Notes: generated by a model from the sequence alone, not told the origin. A stretch of 64,000 bases of DNA from Saccharothrix violaceirubra (GCF_014203755.1 NZ_JACHJS010000001.1:4898001-4962000), one strand, 5' to 3'. Shown: positions 8,890-18,117, counted from the stretch's first letter. Program-made: numbers and translations.

Positions 8890-10086
8890 GTGGTGAACCT
8901 GCCCGTCCGCCCTCCGGTACGGCCGATGCTGGCCAGGGCCGTGCGCGAGGTGCCGCGCGGCGCCGGCCTGGTATACGAGCCGAAGTGGGACGGCTTCCGC
9001 TGCGTGGTGTTCCGCGACGGCGCGGGGATCGAGCTGGGTTCACGCAACGACCGGCCGTTGACGCGGTACTTCCCCGAGGTGGTCGAACTGCTCGCGGCCG
9101 GGCTGCCGGACCGGTGCGTGGTCGACGGGGAGATCGTCGTCGTGACACCCGATGGGCTGGATTTCGGCCTGCTGCAACTGCGCCTGCACCCGGCCGCGTC
9201 GCGGGTGCGCCGGCTCGCCGCCGAGACGCCCGCGTCGTTCGTGGCGTTCGACCTGCTCGCACTGGCCGACCGATCGCTGCTCGACGTGCCGTTCGGGCGC
9301 CGGCGCGAGCTGCTGGTCGAGGCGGTGACCGAGCTGCCGGGCCTGTACGTGACGCCGTGCACCGACGACCCGGACGTGGCGCAGGACTGGTTCACGCGGT
9401 TCGAGGGCGCCGGGTTCGACGGCGTGGTGGCCAAGGACGTCGATCTGCCCTACCAGCAGGACAAACGCGTCATGTGGAAGGTCAAGCACGAACGGACGGC
9501 CGAGTGCGTCGTGGCCGGATTCCGGTGGCACAAGGACGGCGAAGGCGTCGGCTCGCTCATGCTCGGCCTGTTCGACGACGTGGGGTTGCGCAGCGTCGGC
9601 GTGGCGTCGAGTTTCAGCGCCGCGCGCCGGGTCGAACTGCTGGCCGAGTTGGCGCCGTTGCGCGAGAACGCGCTCGACGGGCACCCGTGGGCGGACTGGG
9701 TCGGCGACCCGACCGGCGCGCCGAGCCGGTGGAACCCGGACAAGACGCTGACCTGGGAACCGGTCCGCACCGAACTGGTCGCCGAGGTGCGCTACGAGCA
9801 CGTGCACGACCACCGGTTCCGGCACACCGCCCGGCTGGTCCGCTTCCGCCCCGACCGCGATCCGGCGTCGTGCACGTTCGCGCAGCTCGAGGAGGTGGCA
9901 CCCGCGGAACTCGCGGCGATCTTCGCGGTGCCGGTCCCCTCGGCGCCGAATCCCTCAGGCGAGCACGACGATCGTCGCGTTGAGCATCGTGGCGAACCCG
10001 ACCCACAGCAGGTAGGGCACGAGCAGCAGCCCGGCGACGAGGTGCCGGCGGACGAACAGGGCGAGCAGCAGCGCGATCACCACTAG
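8890..10086 (+). CDS. ATP-dependent DNA ligase (LigC-like) with a C-terminal extension
   Basis: Nucleotidyltransferase that seals DNA nicks with ATP, of the short actinobacterial LigC/LigD-ligase-domain type. Motif I (EPKWDGFRCVVF) holds the adenylated Lys. Other motifs are SRNDRPLTRYFPEV, DGEIV, SFVAFDLLAL, DGVVAKD and WKVKHERTAECVV, and an OB-fold follows. The family normally stops soon after PAELAAIF; here the frame runs on for about 50 polar residues to TAG at 10084-10086, inside the antisense tspO gene. The start (tandem GTG 8890/8893) matches the usual PVRPPVRPML beginning, but the ribosome site is weak. No Ku gene is nearby. Confidence 0.88.
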   Translation: MVNLPVRPPVRPMLARAVREVPRGAGLVYEPKWDGFRCVVFRDGAGIELGSRNDRPLTRYFPEVVELLAAGLPDRCVVDGEIVVVTPDGLDFGLLQLRLHPAASRVRRLAAETPASFVAFDLLALADRSLLDVPFGRRRELLVEAVTELPGLYVTPCTDDPDVAQDWFTRFEGAGFDGVVAKDVDLPYQQDKRVMWKVKHERTAECVVAGFRWHKDGEGVGSLMLGLFDDVGLRSVGVASSFSAARRVELLAELAPLRENALDGHPWADWVGDPTGAPSRWNPDKTLTWEPVRTELVAEVRYEHVHDHRFRHTARLVRFRPDRDPASCTFAQLEEVAPAELAAIFAVPVPSAPNPSGEHDDRRVEHRGEPDPQQVGHEQQPGDEVPADEQGEQQRDHH

Positions 10087-10425
10087 CAGCGCCACGATGT
10101 CGACGAACGCGAACCCGAGCTTCCCGGCACCGAAGAACAGCGGCGTCCACGCGGCGTTGAGCACGAGCTGCACGCCGTACACGACGTGTTCCCAGACCAG
10201 GCCGTGCCGCTGCCAGACCAGCCAGCCCGACAGCGCGATCAGCACGTAGAGCACCGTCCACACCGGACCGAACAGCCAGGCCGGCGGCGCGAAGTCGGGC
10301 AGCGTCAGGCTCTCGTACCGCTCGCCCGCCGACGTCGCGGCCAAGGCGCCGATCAGGGCCGTCACCCCCACGGCGGCGGCGAACGCGACGAGTCCGAGCA
10401 CCGGGCGCGACCGCTGACCGATCAT
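9955..10425 (-). CDS. tspO: TspO/MBR family membrane protein
   Basis: Five-helix membrane protein (156 residues) of the tryptophan-rich sensory/peripheral benzodiazepine receptor family, which binds tetrapyrroles and is linked to porphyrin and stress handling. The typical motif PDFAPPAWLFGPVWTVLY follows the first helix, and LVLNAAWTPLFFG and LLVPYLLWVGFATMLNATI mark helices 3 and 5. The ATG at 10425 matches family length. The last 132 bases are antisense to the 3' end of the DNA ligase gene. Confidence 0.92.
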   Translation of the reverse strand: MIGQRSRPVLGLVAFAAAVGVTALIGALAATSAGERYESLTLPDFAPPAWLFGPVWTVLYVLIALSGWLVWQRHGLVWEHVVYGVQLVLNAAWTPLFFGAGKLGFAFVDIVALLVVIALLLALFVRRHLVAGLLLVPYLLWVGFATMLNATIVVLA

Positions 10426-10472
10426 GTGGTCGAGACTATTGCCCGATCGGGCGACCCGCACGCCGGGAAGGG

Positions 10473-10515
10473 CCGGGTGCGGGGTCCTCCGCGCCCCGGA
10501 GGACCCCGCACCCGG
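10473..10515 (-). terminator. Perfect 19-bp hairpin after the PP2C gene
   Basis: Left arm 10473-10491 and right arm 10497-10515 pair perfectly (19 bp, 5-base loop). The hairpin starts 2 bases after the PP2C stop on the minus strand and precedes tspO on the same strand. There is no T-tract, as is common in actinomycetes. Confidence 0.75.
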
Positions 10516-10517
10516 GG

Positions 10518-11246
10518 TCACGGTTCGTCGTGGTCGACCACGACGACGGTCACGTTGTCCCGCCCGCCGGCCAGGACCGCGCGCCGGACCAGGGTGGTCG
10601 CCGCCTCCTTGGCGTCGGGCAGGGCGTCGAGGATGTCCGCGATCTCCTGGTCGGGCAGCTCGTTGGTCAGCCCGTCCGAGCACACCAGGAACCGCTCCCC
10701 CGGCTCGGGCGGGAACACCCACTGGTCGGGTTCGGGGGCCACGCGGGCGCCGAGCGCGCGGGTGATCACGTTGCGCTGCCGGGCGGTGCGGGCCTGCTCG
10801 GCGGTCATCGCACCGGACGCCACCAGGGCGGCGGCCTCGGTGTGGTCGGCGGTCAACGGCACGAGTCCGCCGCCGACGTGCCGGTACACCCGCGAGTCGC
10901 CGATGTTGAACACGGCCCAGTGCGGCGAGCCGTTGAACCCGGTCAGCACCAGGCCGGTGGCCGTGGTGCCCATGCCGGCGCGGTCGGGGTCGGCGTCGGC
11001 GGCGTCGCGGATGGCGTCGTTGGCCGCGACGAGCACGGCCCTGATGTGCTCGGGACGCGGCTCGTCCACCTCGTCGAGGCCGCGCAGGGCGTCGACGGCC
11101 ATGGCGCTGGCGACCTCGCCCGCCGCGTGGCCGCCCATGCCGTCGGCCACGGCGAACACCCGCCGCCCGACCAGCAGGCAGTCCTCGTTGGACGTGCGCA
11201 CGAGCCCGACGTGCGTGGCGGCGCCGACGCGCAGCGGGCCGATCAC
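10518..11246 (-). CDS. PP2C-type Ser/Thr protein phosphatase
   Basis: Metal-dependent protein phosphatase of 242 residues, cytosolic because no membrane segment is present. Motifs are TSNEDCLLVG, FAVADGMGGHAAGE (metal-binding Asp), NIGDSRVYRHVGG, FLVCSDGLTNELPDQEI and GGRDNVTVVVVD, all in PP2C order. The GTG at 11246 overlaps the upstream gene stop by 4 bp (GTGA), so both are expressed together. Actinomycete PP2C enzymes usually oppose PknA/B-type kinases, but no kinase is in this window. A strong hairpin follows the stop. Confidence 0.92.
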   Translation of the reverse strand: MIGPLRVGAATHVGLVRTSNEDCLLVGRRVFAVADGMGGHAAGEVASAMAVDALRGLDEVDEPRPEHIRAVLVAANDAIRDAADADPDRAGMGTTATGLVLTGFNGSPHWAVFNIGDSRVYRHVGGGLVPLTADHTEAAALVASGAMTAEQARTARQRNVITRALGARVAPEPDQWVFPPEPGERFLVCSDGLTNELPDQEIADILDALPDAKEAATTLVRRAVLAGGRDNVTVVVVDHDEP

Positions 11247-11827
11247 CGGGTCACCAGCTCGGCGATCCGGGCCACGGCGAGGTCGCGCGAGGACGGGCTG
11301 GTGCGCGTCGGTGACGCGAGCGTGTCCGACATCGACCACGTGCCGTCGTCGTCCACGGCCACCGCGAGGTCGACGCTGCCGGTGGCGCCGGCCGTGCGCA
11401 CGAGCAGCGTGGACCGCCGCTTGCCGGTCAGGTGCCGGTCGAGGAACCGGGCGACCTGGTCGCGCAACGACTCGGCGCGGCCGGGCCGGTGGGCGGTGAA
11501 CCGGTCGGGCCGGGCCGACACCAGTCCGATGTGGACACCGGGGCCGGTGAGCAGGTGCGCGACGACCGGACGGTCGCCGTCCCAGCCCAGCAGCCTGATC
11601 AGCCGGTCCGCCCGGGACAGGCCGTCGGCCACCGCCGCCACCGCCGCCGCGAACACCACCCGCCCGCCGGCGAACCGGCACAGACCGCGCGCGGTCAGCG
11701 ACCGGCCGCCCGCGTCCGCGTCGGCGGGCGCGAGATGGAGTTCGGTGCGCAACGAGTCCAGCGCGGGCGGTCGCACCCGGAGCAGGAACTCGACTTCGGC
11801 ACGGCTGAGGGCGAGCGGATCGACCAT
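11243..11827 (-). CDS. Hypothetical protein upstream of and coupled to the PP2C gene
   Basis: Protein of 194 residues that I do not recognise. It begins MVDPLALSRAEVEFLLRVRP after a strong AGGAAGG box and ends LAVARIAELVTR. It is soluble, Ala/Arg/Leu-rich, and has a mixed alpha/beta composition with repeated short strands (LLVRTAGATGSVDLAVAVDDDG). The opening resembles the start of ESX-associated EspG-like proteins, but the similarity is too weak to call. Coupling to the phosphatase by a GTGA overlap suggests a shared function. Confidence 0.7.
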   Translation of the reverse strand: MVDPLALSRAEVEFLLRVRPPALDSLRTELHLAPADADAGGRSLTARGLCRFAGGRVVFAAAVAAVADGLSRADRLIRLLGWDGDRPVVAHLLTGPGVHIGLVSARPDRFTAHRPGRAESLRDQVARFLDRHLTGKRRSTLLVRTAGATGSVDLAVAVDDDGTWSMSDTLASPTRTSPSSRDLAVARIAELVTR

Positions 11828-12057
11828 GGTTCCTTCCTGACGCCGGCGTCCGGTCGGGACGCCGCTCAACGAAGGTCATCGCCGCATCCGTCGGGAATGT
11901 TGCACCCGGCACGCACCGTCAGCGGCACTCGTCACACGGTCAGTCGCGGGACGGCGGGGAACGTTCGCACTTTCGTCGTAACCCCCGGTCCGGAACCGGG
12001 TCGAATCGGCTTCGGTCCGATCTGGACGTCACTCCACCGCGCAGATCCGTCCCCCGA

Positions 12058-12756
12058 TCAGTTGAAGACCCGCCGGCCGTCGACGTGCAGCTCGACCCGG
12101 CCGCCGTAGAACGCCACCAGCCCGGCGATCGGCGCGCTCTCCGGCAGCGGTGTGCGGTACCCCCACGCGACGTCCTCGTGCACGCGTCCATCCAGGACCG
12201 CGGACCAGTAGGACGCGGTGCCCTTGTAGGGGCAGGAGGTGGTCGTGGCCGTCGGTCGCAGCACCTCTTGGCGCACGTCGGCGAGCGGGAGGTAGTACCG
12301 CGGCGGCAGGCCGGTCTCGAACAGCACGACCGGACGACGCGACTCCGCGATCACCACGCCGTCGATCACCACGCGCACGTGCCTGCTGGAAGGCAACGCG
12401 TCCACGCGCACGTAAGGGTCACGCGGGTGCACGTAGACGGGCTGGTCCTCCTCGAACCACTCGTCGAACGCGTCCCACTCCAGCCGGACCAGGTCGCGCA
12501 GTTCCGGCTCGGGACGGGTCAGCGCCGCGTTCCGCGCGGTCGTGCCGCCCACCGTGACGTCGTGGACGACGGCGCCGTCCCGGGTCTCGCCGGTCGGGGT
12601 GAGCGTGGCGGGCACGTCGGCCGCCGGGAAGTAGTAGGTCGGGCAGTAGGGCTTCTCCCACACCAGCACCGGACGCGTGGTGTCCGCGGCCGGCACGCCG
12701 CCGAGGAAGGCGCGGACCCGCTTCGCGCCTTCCTCGAGCCGGATCGTTTCGCTCAT
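12058..12756 (-). CDS. DUF427 family protein with two copies of the domain
   Basis: Protein of 232 residues made of two related halves. Each has the DUF427 pattern VLWEKPYCPTYYFPAADV / VLFETGLPPRYYLPLADVR followed by a substrate-pocket stretch (ARNAAL; TTSCPYKGTASYWS). DUF427 folds are small beta-structures of unknown catalytic role, widespread in actinobacteria. The ATG overlaps the stop of the upstream DUF418 gene by 4 bp (ATGA). About 230 bases without a gene separate it from the protein at 11243-11827. Confidence 0.85.
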   Translation of the reverse strand: MSETIRLEEGAKRVRAFLGGVPAADTTRPVLVWEKPYCPTYYFPAADVPATLTPTGETRDGAVVHDVTVGGTTARNAALTRPEPELRDLVRLEWDAFDEWFEEDQPVYVHPRDPYVRVDALPSSRHVRVVIDGVVIAESRRPVVLFETGLPPRYYLPLADVRQEVLRPTATTTSCPYKGTASYWSAVLDGRVHEDVAWGYRTPLPESAPIAGLVAFYGGRVELHVDGRRVFN

Positions 12757-13865
12757 GCGGTCGACGCTACGCGCCGCCGACCCGGCGCCCGGTAGGCGAG
12801 ATCCCACACCCACTCGACCGGCCCGCGCCGGAACCGCTTGGTCCACCACGTGGCCGCGACCAGCAGGAACGTGGCGATCACCAGCCAGACCGCGACCGTG
12901 TACGCCGCGCCGAACCGACCGAACGCGGCGGTGAGGTCCAGGCCCCAGCCGTAGCAGAGCGCGGCGGCCAGGACGTTCTGCGCGATGTAGCAGGACAGCG
13001 CGGTCCGGCCGACCGAGGTCAGCCCGGTGCGGATCGGTCCGGGCTCGCCCATCCGGTGCACCAGCGCGGTGATCGCGCCGAGCAGGCCGAGCGCCACGAA
13101 CGGCGCGCAGACGTACCGGTCGACAAGGAACCACTGGCCCGGCGCGAAGGCGGACAGGGCGTTGAGCGGCAGGCCGACGCCGAGCCCGGCGAGTGCGAGC
13201 CGGTGCTGGAGGCGTCGACCACGTACCGAGTCCTCCAGCGCACCGGCGCGGAAGAGCAGGATGCCGATCAGGAACAGGACGGTGCTCAGCGGCAGCACCA
13301 GCACGCCCTCGGCGCGGAACACCCCGATCAGCTCGATCCGGGTCGCCACCTGCGCGGTCCAGCTGTCGGTCGGGTAGGTCGCCGTCGGCGGTCCGAGGTC
13401 GCCGGCGCCCATCAGCACGACCGTGAGCAGGCCGACGACCGCCAGGTGCAGCGCGCCGAACGCGACGAGCCACCGCCGCACGACCCGGTCCGGGCGGCCG
13501 ACCAGGAACGCCACGACCACCGAGACCATGGCATAGAACATCAGCACGTCGAACTCGAACACCAGGACGTAGTGCAACGCCCCTTCGACCAGCAACAACG
13601 TCGACCGCCACAGGTAACGGCCGGGCCACCGCGTCCCGCGCCTCACCGCCGACCGGTGCTGGACCGCCAGCCCGATGCCGAACAGGATCGACAGCAGACC
13701 GAGGAACTTCCCGTTGGACAACGCGGTCAGCGCGGTCTCGGCGGTCCCGCCGCCGGCGAAGAACCCGCTGGGTCCCGCCGGATCCGTGAAGATCCAGATG
13801 TTGGTGCCCAGCGTGCCCAGGATGGCCACTCCGCGCAGCACGTCGAGCGCGACGATTCTCCCCAT
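12753..13865 (-). CDS. DUF418 family integral membrane protein
   Basis: Membrane protein of 370 residues with about ten hydrophobic helices. It begins MGRIVALDVLRGVAILGTLG, the typical opening of the DUF418/YeiB-like group, and ends in the conserved block GLTSVGRTALSCYIAQN, then WTKRFRRGPVEWVWD. The function is unknown; relatives resemble membrane acyltransferase folds. The start at 13865 is used because the upstream extension is Arg/Gly-rich and not conserved in kind. It is the first gene of a two-gene unit with the DUF427 gene. Confidence 0.85.
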   Translation of the reverse strand: MGRIVALDVLRGVAILGTLGTNIWIFTDPAGPSGFFAGGGTAETALTALSNGKFLGLLSILFGIGLAVQHRSAVRRGTRWPGRYLWRSTLLLVEGALHYVLVFEFDVLMFYAMVSVVVAFLVGRPDRVVRRWLVAFGALHLAVVGLLTVVLMGAGDLGPPTATYPTDSWTAQVATRIELIGVFRAEGVLVLPLSTVLFLIGILLFRAGALEDSVRGRRLQHRLALAGLGVGLPLNALSAFAPGQWFLVDRYVCAPFVALGLLGAITALVHRMGEPGPIRTGLTSVGRTALSCYIAQNVLAAALCYGWGLDLTAAFGRFGAAYTVAVWLVIATFLLVAATWWTKRFRRGPVEWVWDLAYRAPGRRRVASTA

Positions 13866-13947
13866 GCCGCCAGCCTGACCTCCCGACCTCCTCCCCCGCG
13901 TCGGTCGTTCAGCCACCCCGACGTCCGACCTTCGGACGACCCGACCC

Positions 13948-13991
13948 GCGAGTCCTCCACTCGGACACCCCGAAATACGCGCTCAGGGACC
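13948..13991 (+). repeat. Locus 2 of the 22-bp repeat family (A then B)
   Basis: Unit A 13948-13969 begins GCGAGTCCTCC and ends ACTCGGACACC. Unit B 13970-13991 begins CCGAAATACGC and ends GCTCAGGGACC. The cap TTCGATCGGG follows at 13992-14001. The stop codon of the SARP-type regulator (minus strand, 13983-13985) lies inside unit B, and the cap encodes its last residues. Confidence 0.85.
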
Positions 13992-16901
13992 TTCGATCGG
14001 GTGATCCGCGACCGCGTGCTCGTGGTCCAGCAGCTGCGCCGCCCGGTCGACCAACAGCCGGTAGTCCGACTCCCGGGCCATCGCCGCCGCCCGTGCCGCG
14101 TGGTCCCGCGCCTCCGCCGGGTCGTCCGCCACGACGGCCAACCCCAGCAGGCCCTCCACCGCCGCGTACCGGACCCGGGCCGACATGGCCAGGTCCAGCG
14201 CCGTCCGGTGGTGGCGGCGCGCGGCCGGGCGGTCGCCCCGCACCGCGTCGACCCGGCCCAGGACGTTGTGCGCGTTGGCCTGGTGCTGACGGTCGTGCGT
14301 CTCGAACGCCTCGGCCAACGCCTCCCGGGCCAGCCGGTCCGCCTCGGCCGGTCGGCCCAGGTCCAGGTGCACCGCCGCGAGGTTGCGCAGCACGTCCGAC
14401 AGCCCGCTGCGGTGCCCGGTCAGGTCCATCAGCTCCCGCGCCCGCTCCAGGTGGCTCAACGCCTCCACCGGTCGCCCCATCGTGTGCAACGTCTGCCCGA
14501 TCTCGCCGAGCGTCACGGACATGCTGGACTGGCCGCCCAGCCGCAGGTCCAGCTCCAACGCCTGCCCGTGCAGCTCGAACGCCTCGTCCAGGCGGCCGAG
14601 TTCGCGCAGCACGATCGCCAGGTTCGCGATCGCGGTCGTGGTGCCGCCCTCGTTGTCGCTGCGCGCGTGCAGGTCACGTGCCCGCATCAGCTGGTCGGCG
14701 GCCAATGCGGGCTTGCCGCGCCGCCAGTGCACGCCCGCCAGGTTCGACCGCGCCGCCGCCTCGATGCGGATCCACCCGAACCGCCCGGCGATCTCCAGGC
14801 TGCGCGAGTAGTAGCGCACGGCACCGTCGTGGTCGGAGAGCTTGAAGCGCAGGTCGGCCAGGCTGAGCAGGGCCGCCGCCTGGCCCTCGTCGTCGCCGCA
14901 CGCGATCGCCGCCGCCAGCCCGCCCTCGGCCGTCGTGCGCCAGCCCGTGGCGTCCATGCGGTGCCAGAAGAACCCGCGCAGCACGTCCGCGAGCCGGCTC
15001 GCCGCCCACCCGCGGGCCGCCGCCGTGATCGCGATCAGGTTGTTGCGCTCGGCCTCCAGCCAGCGCTGGCCGGACAGCTCGTCGGGGATGTCGGCGATCG
15101 GGCCGCACGACTCGCCGACCGAGAGCCGGGTCTTGATCGGGTACAGCCGGGTCGCGGCCCGGTCGGCGCTGTGCAGGTACCAACTCTCCAGCCGGCCCAA
15201 CGCCGCCGGGTCGCGCTCACGGCCCTGCTCGGCCGCGTAGAGCCGGACCAGGTCGTGCATCCGGTACCGGCCCGGCACGTGCTGCGCGACGAGGTGCGCC
15301 GCCTCCAGCACACCGAGCAGCGACCGGGTCCGCGGCACCGGCAGGTCTGCCATCGCCGCCGCGGCCTCCAGCGGCACGTCCGGTCCGGGCACCAGGCCGA
15401 GCAGTCCGAACAGGACGGCCGCGTCCGGCGGCAGCGCGCCGTACGACCACGAGAACACGGTGCGCAGCGCGGCGTTCGGCTCGCCCGCGTCCAACGTGTC
15501 CAGCCCGGACTCCTCGGCCAGCGACGCCAGCGTGGCGTTGGGCTGCGCCGCCGCGCGCGCCGCCACGATCCCGATCGCCAGCGGCAGGCCGGCGCACCAC
15601 CGCAGCAGGTCGGCCGCCGCGTCCGGTTCGGCGTCGACCCGGCTCGCGCCCAGGCGCGTGGTGAACAGGGCGTGTGCCTGGTCGGGTTCCAGCACGTCCA
15701 GGGCGACCGCGCGCACGGCGTGCGTCGCGGCCAGCCCGCCCAGCCGGTTGCGGCTGGTCACGAGCACGGCGCAGCGTTCGCCGCCGGGTAAGAGGGGCTG
15801 CACCTGCGCGGTGTCGCGGGCGTTGTCCAGCAGCACGAGCATGTGCCGGTCGGCGGTGAGCGTCCGGTACAGCGCGGCCTGGGCGTCGACGTCGCCGGGC
15901 ATGCGCTCGGCGGGCACGTCCAACGCGTGCAGGAAGCCGCGCAGCGCGGTGCCCGGTGGCGTCGGCCGCCCGCTCGGCTCGAAGCCGCGCAGGTCCGCGT
16001 GCAGCACGCCGTCGGGGAACCGGCCCGCGTTGCGATGTGCCCACGACAGCGCGAGCGCGGTTTTGCCGACGCCGCCGATCCCGCTGATCACCGTCACCGC
16101 GTCGCCGACCGCGGCGTCCAGCGCGGCCAGTTCCGCCTGCCGCCCGGTGAGCACGCGGGGCGGGGCGGGCAACTGGCGCGGCACGGGCGAGTCCGACAGC
16201 AACCGGCGGTGCAGCTCGCGCAGTTCGGCGCCGGGGTCGGTGCCCAGCTCGTCGCGCAACGCGGTACGGGTGCGGCCGAACGCGTCCAGGGCGGCGGCCG
16301 TGCGGCCGTCGCGGTACAGCGCCCGGATCAGCTGGGCCGCGATGCGCTCGTCGAGTGGGTGGCGGGCGGCGCGGGCGGCCAGCTCGGGCAGGAGTCCGGC
16401 GTGCCCGCCCAGTCGCAGCACGACGTCCGCGTGGTCGATCTGGGCGGCCAGCCGCACGTCCGCCAAATCGCGGCGCAGCTCCACCAGCCACGGCACGTCG
16501 AGGCCGGTGAACGGCTCACCGCGCCACAGGTCCAGCGCCTGGGCGTAGAGCGCTCCCGCGGTCTCGTCGACTGTCGTGCGCGCCTTGGCGACCAGGCGCG
16601 TGAACCGGTGCAGGTCGATCGCGGCCGGATCGAGGTCGCACGCGTACCCGCCGGCCCGGTGCGTGATCGTCAGGTCCGGCACGACCTGGCGCAGCCGGGT
16701 CACGTAGCTGGCCAGCGTCCGCCGGGCGCTGCGCGGCGGGTCGTCCCCCCACACCCGGTCGACCAGCCGGTCGACCGGCACCGCGCGGCCGGGCTCGACC
16801 ACCAGCGCGACCAGGACGCACACCTGGCGCTGGTGGCCCAGCTCGACCACGCGGTCGCCGACGACCGCGCGCACCTCCCCCAGCACGTCGATCCTCAGCA
16901 C
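13983..16901 (-). CDS. SARP-type transcriptional regulator with NB-ARC and TPR domains
   Basis: Large regulator of about 972 residues of the AfsR/SARP class. The N-terminus (LRIDVLGEVRAVVGD, then SARRTLASYVTRLRQVV) is an OmpR-like winged helix, followed by a bacterial transcriptional activation domain (LDPAAIDLHRFTRLVAKA to ALRDELGTDPGAELRELHRRLL). An NB-ARC ATPase comes next with Walker A SGIGGVGKTALAL and LVLLDNARDTAQVQPLLPGG, and then roughly nine TPR-like repeats. Such proteins switch on secondary-metabolite genes. Tandem GTG codons exist at 16904 and 16901; the second is spaced 7 bases from a GGGGAGG box. The last codons lie in repeat DNA. A paralogue occurs at 60395-63052. Confidence 0.93.
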   Translation of the reverse strand: MLRIDVLGEVRAVVGDRVVELGHQRQVCVLVALVVEPGRAVPVDRLVDRVWGDDPPRSARRTLASYVTRLRQVVPDLTITHRAGGYACDLDPAAIDLHRFTRLVAKARTTVDETAGALYAQALDLWRGEPFTGLDVPWLVELRRDLADVRLAAQIDHADVVLRLGGHAGLLPELAARAARHPLDERIAAQLIRALYRDGRTAAALDAFGRTRTALRDELGTDPGAELRELHRRLLSDSPVPRQLPAPPRVLTGRQAELAALDAAVGDAVTVISGIGGVGKTALALSWAHRNAGRFPDGVLHADLRGFEPSGRPTPPGTALRGFLHALDVPAERMPGDVDAQAALYRTLTADRHMLVLLDNARDTAQVQPLLPGGERCAVLVTSRNRLGGLAATHAVRAVALDVLEPDQAHALFTTRLGASRVDAEPDAAADLLRWCAGLPLAIGIVAARAAAQPNATLASLAEESGLDTLDAGEPNAALRTVFSWSYGALPPDAAVLFGLLGLVPGPDVPLEAAAAMADLPVPRTRSLLGVLEAAHLVAQHVPGRYRMHDLVRLYAAEQGRERDPAALGRLESWYLHSADRAATRLYPIKTRLSVGESCGPIADIPDELSGQRWLEAERNNLIAITAAARGWAASRLADVLRGFFWHRMDATGWRTTAEGGLAAAIACGDDEGQAAALLSLADLRFKLSDHDGAVRYYSRSLEIAGRFGWIRIEAAARSNLAGVHWRRGKPALAADQLMRARDLHARSDNEGGTTTAIANLAIVLRELGRLDEAFELHGQALELDLRLGGQSSMSVTLGEIGQTLHTMGRPVEALSHLERARELMDLTGHRSGLSDVLRNLAAVHLDLGRPAEADRLAREALAEAFETHDRQHQANAHNVLGRVDAVRGDRPAARRHHRTALDLAMSARVRYAAVEGLLGLAVVADDPAEARDHAARAAAMARESDYRLLVDRAAQLLDHEHAVADHPIEGP

Positions 16902-17361
16902 CACTCCGCCTCCCCAACAGTCGTTCAACCGGTGCTCAACCGCGGTCGTGCAACCTCTCCACCGGGTGGCAGCCGGACGAGGGGTGGGCTGCCGCCGCAG
17001 GGTCACCGCCGCCGGGGTCGACGACCACGACACCGACGGCCTCCCGCGCGGAGCGGGCGACGTCTGGTCCGGGCGTCTCCCCCGCGCCGACGGCCGGGGT
17101 GCGCGAACGGCTGCGCGCACCCCGGCTGGTCGCAACGCGTGGTCGTCGATCTGTCGACCCCATCAGCCTAGTGAATTAACCCCATCAAGTGGATCAATCC
17201 GGCTCCGGGTGGGCGAAATATCCACCGTGTCCACAGGTGCGCCACCTGGACGGTTGGACTTGGTGGGCAACCGGTGGAACGCCCTTGAGGGTCGCCGAAG
17301 GTGATCACTACGTTTCGGAGCGTGTCCGGGACGGTTCACCACGGGCACGGAGGGGAAATCC
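16902..17361. other. Divergent intergenic region
   Basis: About 460 bases between the SARP-type regulator and the divergent DUF4239 gene. No convincing reading frame, palindrome or RNA structure was found. Promoters for both genes must lie here. A purine-rich GGAGGGGAAATCC ribosome site precedes the ATG at 17362. Confidence 0.5.
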
Positions 17362-18117
17362 ATGTCCGTCTACACCACCGGCCTGCTCTGGGTCGGCGGC
17401 GCCGCCGTGTTCGCGTCCCTGCTGGCGTACGTGATCCGCAAGTACGGTCCGGACGAGGGTCGCTCGGAGAACAACGAGGCGGCGGGACAGGTCTTCACGA
17501 TCGTCGGCGGTCTCCAGGCCGTGCTCGTGGCGTTCGTGCTGATCGCGTTGTTCGACGGTGTCGCCGCGGCGGGCAACGCCTCGTACGAGGAGGCCGACAG
17601 CCTGGTCGCGGCCACGTGGGCGGGCGACGCGCTGGGCGAGCGGACCGGCGACGAGGTGCGGCGGCTGTCCCGCGAGTACCTGGAGACCGTGGTCGACGAG
17701 GAGTGGCCGCGGATGCGGTCCGGCGACGAGTCCGACGACGCGGGGTGGAGCACGCTCGACCGGCTGCGGCGCGTGATCGCCGAGGCGCCCGCGACCGACG
17801 CGTGGCTCGTCGACCGCAAGACCGAGGCCGCCGACAAGCTGTGGCAGGTCTACCAGGCCCGGCAGACCCGGCTCGACTCCGCGACCGAGGGCGTGGACGC
17901 CGTGGTGTGGTTCGTGCTCGTGATGGGCGGCATCCTGACGATCGGGCTGCCGCTGCTGTTCGGCGGTCCGCTGATGCGCACGCACGTGATCATCGTGGCG
18001 ACGCTGGCCGCGACGATCACCCTGCTGCTGTACGCGACCTACCAGTTGCAGAACCCGTTCGGCGGCGGCGCCGAGTTGCAGCCGGACGCGTTCAGCGCGG
18101 CGCTGTCGAGACTGTGA
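17362..18117 (+). CDS. DUF4239 (bestrophin-like) membrane protein
   Basis: Protein of 251 residues. It has an N-terminal helix (LLWVGGAAVFASLLAYVI), a second helix after a conserved ENNEAAGQVFTIVGGLQAVL block, a soluble middle section rich in acidic residues, and two C-terminal helices (AVVWFVLVMGGILTIGLPLLF; HVIIVATLAATITLLLYATY). The pattern matches the DUF4239/bestrophin-like family; an anion-channel role is suspected for relatives but not shown. The stop TGA at 18115-18117 shares one base with the ATG of the next gene, so the pair is probably one transcript. Confidence 0.82.
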   Translation: MSVYTTGLLWVGGAAVFASLLAYVIRKYGPDEGRSENNEAAGQVFTIVGGLQAVLVAFVLIALFDGVAAAGNASYEEADSLVAATWAGDALGERTGDEVRRLSREYLETVVDEEWPRMRSGDESDDAGWSTLDRLRRVIAEAPATDAWLVDRKTEAADKLWQVYQARQTRLDSATEGVDAVVWFVLVMGGILTIGLPLLFGGPLMRTHVIIVATLAATITLLLYATYQLQNPFGGGAELQPDAFSAALSRL

